Source: G963664835 sp963664835
GTDB lineage: Bacteria > Chloroflexota > UBA6077 > FW602-bin22 > JBCLEL01
DNA length: 64,000 bases
Direction: 5' to 3'
Assembly (NCBI GenBank): GCA_963664835.2
Contig: CAXXUG010000020.1
Coordinates: 434,001-498,000, forward strand
Shown: positions 60,080 through 64,000 of the stretch, piece after piece
How the letters are laid out: each line of letters starts with the position of its first letter
Numbering within the stretch: the stretch's first letter is position 1
Made by a program: the position numbers and the translations under genes
Notes under the pieces: model-generated
Databases searched by the model: none
What the model was told of the DNA's origin: nothing
The model's input: the letters and a program-made list of their open reading frames with translations, nothing else

Positions 60080-60770
60080 CCGGCCCTCGTCCCCAATGAC
60101 CGCTCGCCTCGCGTAGTCTTCGACGGCCCCACAATCCGGCTCCGGCACAAATCGCGATGGCCGGAGGGTCGCCCCCCGCCTACGGCCGCCGGCGGGTTGG
60201 AGAAACCGCTGTAGGGCTGGGGCTTGTCCCCAGCCGCTCGAGATACCGCGAACGAACGAACCTAGCGACGGGAATGGGTCCACGCGCAAACGCCGGCCCC
60301 GTCCCCAACCGCCGGGGCGTGGGAGGAGCGTCGGCGATGGGAAAACCCCCGGCGTAGGGGCGATTCGCGAATCGCCCGAGGTGGGGGGATGCGGCGGGTC
60401 GTCGCCGGCCGGCCGGGAGGAACCCCGTGCCGGGTGGGATGGTCCTACAATCCGGCTCCGGCGCAAATCGCGATGGCCGTAGGATCGCTCCCCGCCGCCG
60501 GCCGCCCCAGGCGGGGGACAAGCCCCGCGCCCTACATTTCCCCCCGCCCCGCGCCCGACAATCCGGCCATCGAGGGCGGAATGACCTCCGGCATAGTCCT
60601 GTAGGGTTGGGGCTCGTCCCCAACCGCCGGTGGGGGGAGGAGCGCCGGCCCAACAATCCGGCTCCGGCAAAAATCGCGATGGTCGTAGGATCGCTCCCCG
60701 CCGGCCCCCACCCCTGGCGGGGGACAAGCCCCCGCCCTACATTGACTTCGACCGCACTACATTTCCCCCG
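60080..60770 (+). repeat. REP/inverse-REP (BIME-like) array, right part
   Basis: Further units of the same family continue on the other side of the RAYT gene, with GTAGGG starts at 60211 and 60601. Inverse hairpins GGCGGGGGACAAGCCCC occur near 60510 and GGCGGGGGACAAGCCCCCG near 60716. Internal pieces (ATCCGGCTCCGG with AAATCGCGATGG, near 60130, 60450 and 60657) occur at least three times. Units are more rearranged than on the left side. No gene is supported here. Confidence 0.85.
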
Positions 60771-60858
60771 GAAGCCGTCCGAGACTCGATTGCGCGCCTT
60801 GTGGCAGACGGCCCTAAGAATCCCATAAGAATTGTGCATTCGCCATAAACACCCGGCG

Positions 60859-60887
60859 TTGTACTCGCCGGTCGATTGCATTACAAT
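60859..60887 (+). promoter_or_regulatory. Promoter-like element 1 (TTGTAC-17-TACAAT)
   Basis: TTGTAC at 60859-60864 and TACAAT at 60882-60887 are 17 bases apart. It is the most upstream of four TACAAT boxes leading to the surface protein gene. A perfect nine-base hairpin, CGCGCAATC-GGAGG-GATTGCGCG, follows at 60896-60918 and could be an operator or attenuator. Confidence 0.45.
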
Positions 60888-61204
60888 TCATTCACCGCGC
60901 AATCGGAGGGATTGCGCGTGTATCATGGACCCGCGACGTATCGGATTCTGAGGATATGTCGCCCGCGTTCGCGCAGTTTGTGGTCGATCCATCATCCCTA
61001 CAAATTGTGTCCGGCTTTCCCATAGCCACTACATCTGGTAGCTCGATTGCGGCCGAGGATGACGGCCCGTAGCTGCCGGTTGCCGCGCTCAAGCGGTCAA
61101 TGCGGATTCTTGATCGATTATGTATTGGCCGGTGGATTGAGATACAATCCCGTCGATTAAAGCGTTTTGCGCGAAACTGCGTTCCGGTCGCAGTTTTTTG
61201 GTGT

Positions 61205-61234
61205 TTGTACTGGTATCTGGAGTTGGGTTACAAT
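61205..61234 (+). promoter_or_regulatory. Promoter-like element 3 (TTGTAC-18-TACAAT)
   Basis: TTGTAC (61205-61210) and TACAAT (61229-61234) are separated by 18 bases. A weaker relative, TTATGT-18-TACAAT, lies at 61119-61148. Both are followed by CCGTCG, as if whole blocks were copied. Confidence 0.45.
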
Positions 61235-61294
61235 TCCGTCGGAAATCATGTGCGTAGAGGGGAATGATTTATAAGATTTATAGGTTTCTTGCGG

Positions 61295-61323
61295 TTGAAC
61301 TGGGGAGATGATTGGTTTACAAT
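61295..61323 (+). promoter_or_regulatory. Promoter-like element 4, nearest the surface protein gene
   Basis: TTGAAC (61295-61300) and TACAAT (61318-61323) have the ideal 17-base spacing. The predicted start is near 61330, giving a leader of about 48 bases. GAGAGGTG lies seven or so bases before the ATG at 61378. Confidence 0.6.
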
Positions 61324-61377
61324 GCGGTCGGAACGAAAAATAGATCAATGGGTTTGATCGACAGAGAGGTGCACTAA

Positions 61378-64000
61378 TGAAGGCAGGTCGTTGGTTGTTA
61401 TTGGCCATTGTGGCGAGTTTTGCTGCCATGATGATGGTTTCGTCAGCATTTGGCCGAGGACAGTCGGCCGTCATCTTCGATTACGAGGTGACGAACGACG
61501 GCGGAATCCTGTTCGCCGACGAGTACGAGCGATTGGGCGGAGTGGATACGCTGGGATACCCTGCCTCGTACCGCTACATGCAAGGTGGGTTCACCTACCA
61601 GGTGACGCAGAGAGCGCTACTGCAATGGAGACCGGAAGTAGGGAGCGCGTACCTGGGCAACATCTTCGAGATGTTGGAGAAAGCGGGCCACGACCAGTGG
61701 CTGCTGCAGGCAAAGGGAATACCTCTGCCGATCAAGGATGACGGATCCGGGGGAGATTGGAACAAAGCGAAGGCAACCAGGCTCTCCTGGCTGACGAACG
61801 AGCAGATCAAGGCGAAGTATCTGGCGAACCCGAATCCATCGGCGATATCGGATTGGAACGAGGATCGGTCGATCGAGTTGTATGGACTACCGATGTCCAT
61901 GCCGGAGAAGCACGGTCCATTCATAAGCCAGCGCTTCCAGCGAGTGGCGTTCCAGTTGTGGGTTGACGAAATACCCGGCAGCCCAGCGCCAGGAACGGTA
62001 ATAGGCGTCTTGGCGGGAGACCTGCTGAAAGAGGCGGGACTGGTGCCGGCGGAAGGCCTGAACGTAGCTGAGCGGCCGACGGTCGTGACAGCGCCGCAGC
62101 CGGCGCCCGCGCCAGCGCCTGCTCCATCGCAATCATCGCCAGCGCCATCGCAGCCGGCCGCTCCGGCGGTGCCGGAAGGCTCCAGGCTGTCCGCGCTGAG
62201 CCTGACTGGCGTAACACTGTCGCCGGCGTTCAGCCCCACGCACACGTCTTACACCGGAACCGCGGCAAGCGGCACGGCTACTACGGATGTGACGGCTACC
62301 AAGGCCGATGACGCCGCGGACGACCCGGTGATCAAACTCGGTGGGACAGTGGACGATGACGGTACCGGTCTGGCTCTGGCTGCTAATGCAGTCAGCGTGA
62401 TCACGATCGAGGTGACCGGCGAAGACGAGAAGAAGGTGACCTACACCGTCAGAGTGACGCGAGGCCAGGCGACTACCGACGCCTCGTTGTCAGCTCTGAG
62501 CCTGAACAACAACATCGCGCTGTCGCCGGCGTTCTCCTGGGACCGCCACAGCTACACCGGCGTTGCGGCCAGCAGCGTGAGCAGTACGACTGTGGCTGCG
62601 ACGGCGACCCAATCAGGCGCCACTCCCGCAGCGACGGTGGCCTACGAGTTGAACGACAGCTCGCATGCCGCGGCTAATATGTCTCTGTCGCCGGGTTCGG
62701 GCAACAAGATCGAGGTCATAGTCACGGCGTCTGACGGCAAGACGAAGCAGACCTACACGATCACAGTGACGCGGTTGAGTTCTTCGGGCAACACCGACGC
62801 CAGCTTGGCGTCGCTGACCCTGAGCGCAGGCACGCTGTCGCCGGCGTTCAGCTCCGGGCACACGTCTTACACGGCCAGCGTGGCCAGCAGCGTGGAGAAT
62901 TTGACCGTAACTGCGCCGGCGAACGCCACCGGCGCTACTGTTGACATCTCACCGGACAGTCCGGTGGCTCTGGGCGATGCTGGAACGGTTACCGTCATCA
63001 CTGTGGAGGTGACGGCGTCAGACACGACTACGACTAAGACCTACCTGTTGAGGGTGACGCGTGGGAGCGTGACGCCGTCTACGGACGCGACGTTGTCTAA
63101 TCTGGACCTGGGCGACGACGTGACGGTGTCGCCAGAGTTCAAGAGAGGCACCTACGCCTACACCGCCACCGTGGCAAACAGCGTGACGACGGTGGATGTG
63201 GATGCGGATAAGAACAACAACGTCAGTGAGGTGACGTTGGTCTACAAGATAAACGGAGCTACGGATACCGACGGACAGGGTCTGGCGGTGTCACCGGGTT
63301 CCAACACCGTAACGGTCGAGGTGACGGCGGCGGACGGGAAGACGAAGCGGACCTACACGATCACGGTGACGCGGCTGGGTACCACGGGCAACACAGACGC
63401 GACGCTGTCGAGTCTGAGCCTGGGCGGCACCGAGAGCGGCGACGTGGCGCTGTCGCCGGCGTTCAGCCCCAGTCATACGACGTACACCGCGACTGTGGCA
63501 AACAGCGTGGCCAGTACGGACGTGACGGCGGTGAAGAACTACACCGACGCGACAGGTCCGGTAATCACTGTCACCGGAGCCGGCAGTTGGAGTAGCCCAA
63601 CTGCGACTCTGGGCCAGGGTTCCAACGTCATAACGCTCGTGGTGACGGCGCAAGACACGACTATTACGAAGACCTACACGGTCACGGTGACGAAGCTTGC
63701 GGCGGCTACGAACGCCAATCTGTCGAGCCTGACGCTGAGCGGCTTCACGCTGAGTCCGAGTTTCTCCAGCGGCACCATTGACTACACAGCTAGCGGGACC
63801 GCTGGCGCCGCCACACTGACGGTGGAGAAGAGCGACTCGAACGCGACCGTGACCTCCTTCACCCATAACACTACCCCTGTCAGCGACGACGACAATGACG
63901 ATAGTGTATCGATCACGACGGTATCCGGATCGGGCACCATAGTCGTGTTGGTGACGGCGGAAGACGGGAGTACTACGAAGACGTACACTGTCACGTATAC
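61378..64000 (+). CDS. Large surface protein with cadherin-like beta-sandwich repeats, partial
   Basis: The frame is open from ATG 61378 to the window end, 874 codons so far. Residues 1-25 form a signal peptide (WLLLAIVASFAAMMMVSSAF). Residues 30-235 are an N-terminal domain starting VIFDYEVTNDGGILFADEYE with TYQVTQRALLQWRPE. A Pro/Ala/Ser linker (PQPAPAPAPAPSQSSPAP) follows. Then come at least six repeats of about 90-100 residues matching the cadherin-like beta-sandwich (PF12733) pattern, each starting like DASLSALSL, with LSPAF and YTA early and ending YTITVTR. The protein is exported and probably forms an extended stalk. Its C-terminus, and any anchor or enzyme domain, is outside the window. 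Confidence 0.9.

Noticed and set aside
58500..60800. Possible CRISPR array in the GC-rich repeats
   Set aside because: Units are about 300 bases with internal palindromes and no short unique spacers or cas genes; they are REP-type repeats.
62613..63866. Minus-strand open frames opposite the surface protein repeats
   Set aside because: They are antisense shadows of the repetitive plus-strand gene and repeat with its period.

Overview
The window is GC-rich bacterial chromosome with a dense gene layout, one tRNA gene and no rRNA or CRISPR array. A complete 14-subunit complex I operon, a caa3-type cytochrome oxidase cluster and short-chain acyl-CoA genes point to an aerobic, respiring heterotroph. 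GTAG-footed palindromic repeats, FG-GAP/UnbV and cadherin-like surface proteins and the overall gene set suggest a Chloroflexota-type lineage (SAR202/Dehalococcoidia-like). That placement is inference and no marker gene in the window proves it.

Layout. 0-3 kb (minus): acyl-CoA carboxylase beta subunit (cut by the window edge), 3-hydroxyacyl-CoA dehydrogenase and thiolase. 3-4.1 kb: small coiled-coil and HEPN genes. 4.3-26 kb: a long surface-glycoconjugate region with GT4, GT2 and GT9 glycosyltransferases, two methyltransferases, FabZ and a secreted beta-rich protein. It contains the most unusual feature of the window: nine tandem, mostly start/stop-overlapping GNAT acetyltransferase paralogues (16.3-21.8 kb), one with an in-frame stop. 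Next to the array lies a duplicated palindromic element split by a complete IS with a target-site duplication. 26-40.2 kb (minus): nuoA to nuoN behind a near-consensus promoter. 40.4-45.2 kb: toxin-antitoxin-type genes (a broken MNT/HepT pair and an intact DUF433/DUF5615 pair), YdeI-like and FmdB-like proteins, and a degenerate J-domain fused to DUF4062. 45.7-50 kb: a membrane-anchored FG-GAP/UnbV protein, an MNT/HEPN pair, tRNA-His and an internally duplicated membrane protein. 50.1-54.3 kb: cytochrome c oxidase subunits II, I, III and IV. 54.3-58.5 kb: an unknown protein, a candidate small RNA, a clan-A glycoside hydrolase and a HicB/HicA-like pair. 58.5-60.8 kb: an array of REP/inverse-REP units surrounding a REP-associated tyrosine transposase (RAYT). 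60.9-64 kb: stacked promoter-like elements before a large repetitive surface protein that runs off the window.

How the parts fit. NADH dehydrogenase and caa3 oxidase form the ends of an aerobic respiratory chain fed by acyl-CoA oxidation or propionyl-CoA metabolism. The glycosyltransferases, methyltransferases and possibly the GNAT array would build and decorate a cell-surface polymer. REP palindromes recur at 12.8, 22.0, 23.9, 55.4 and 58.5-60.8 kb, so one HUH-type repeat family appears to have shaped several intergenic regions.

Caution on sequence quality. nuoG, nuoH, an MNT gene, a small membrane protein gene and two GT9 genes carry frameshifts, and nuoG and nuoH should be intact. Some may be assembly indels, so broken genes are reported with both readings.
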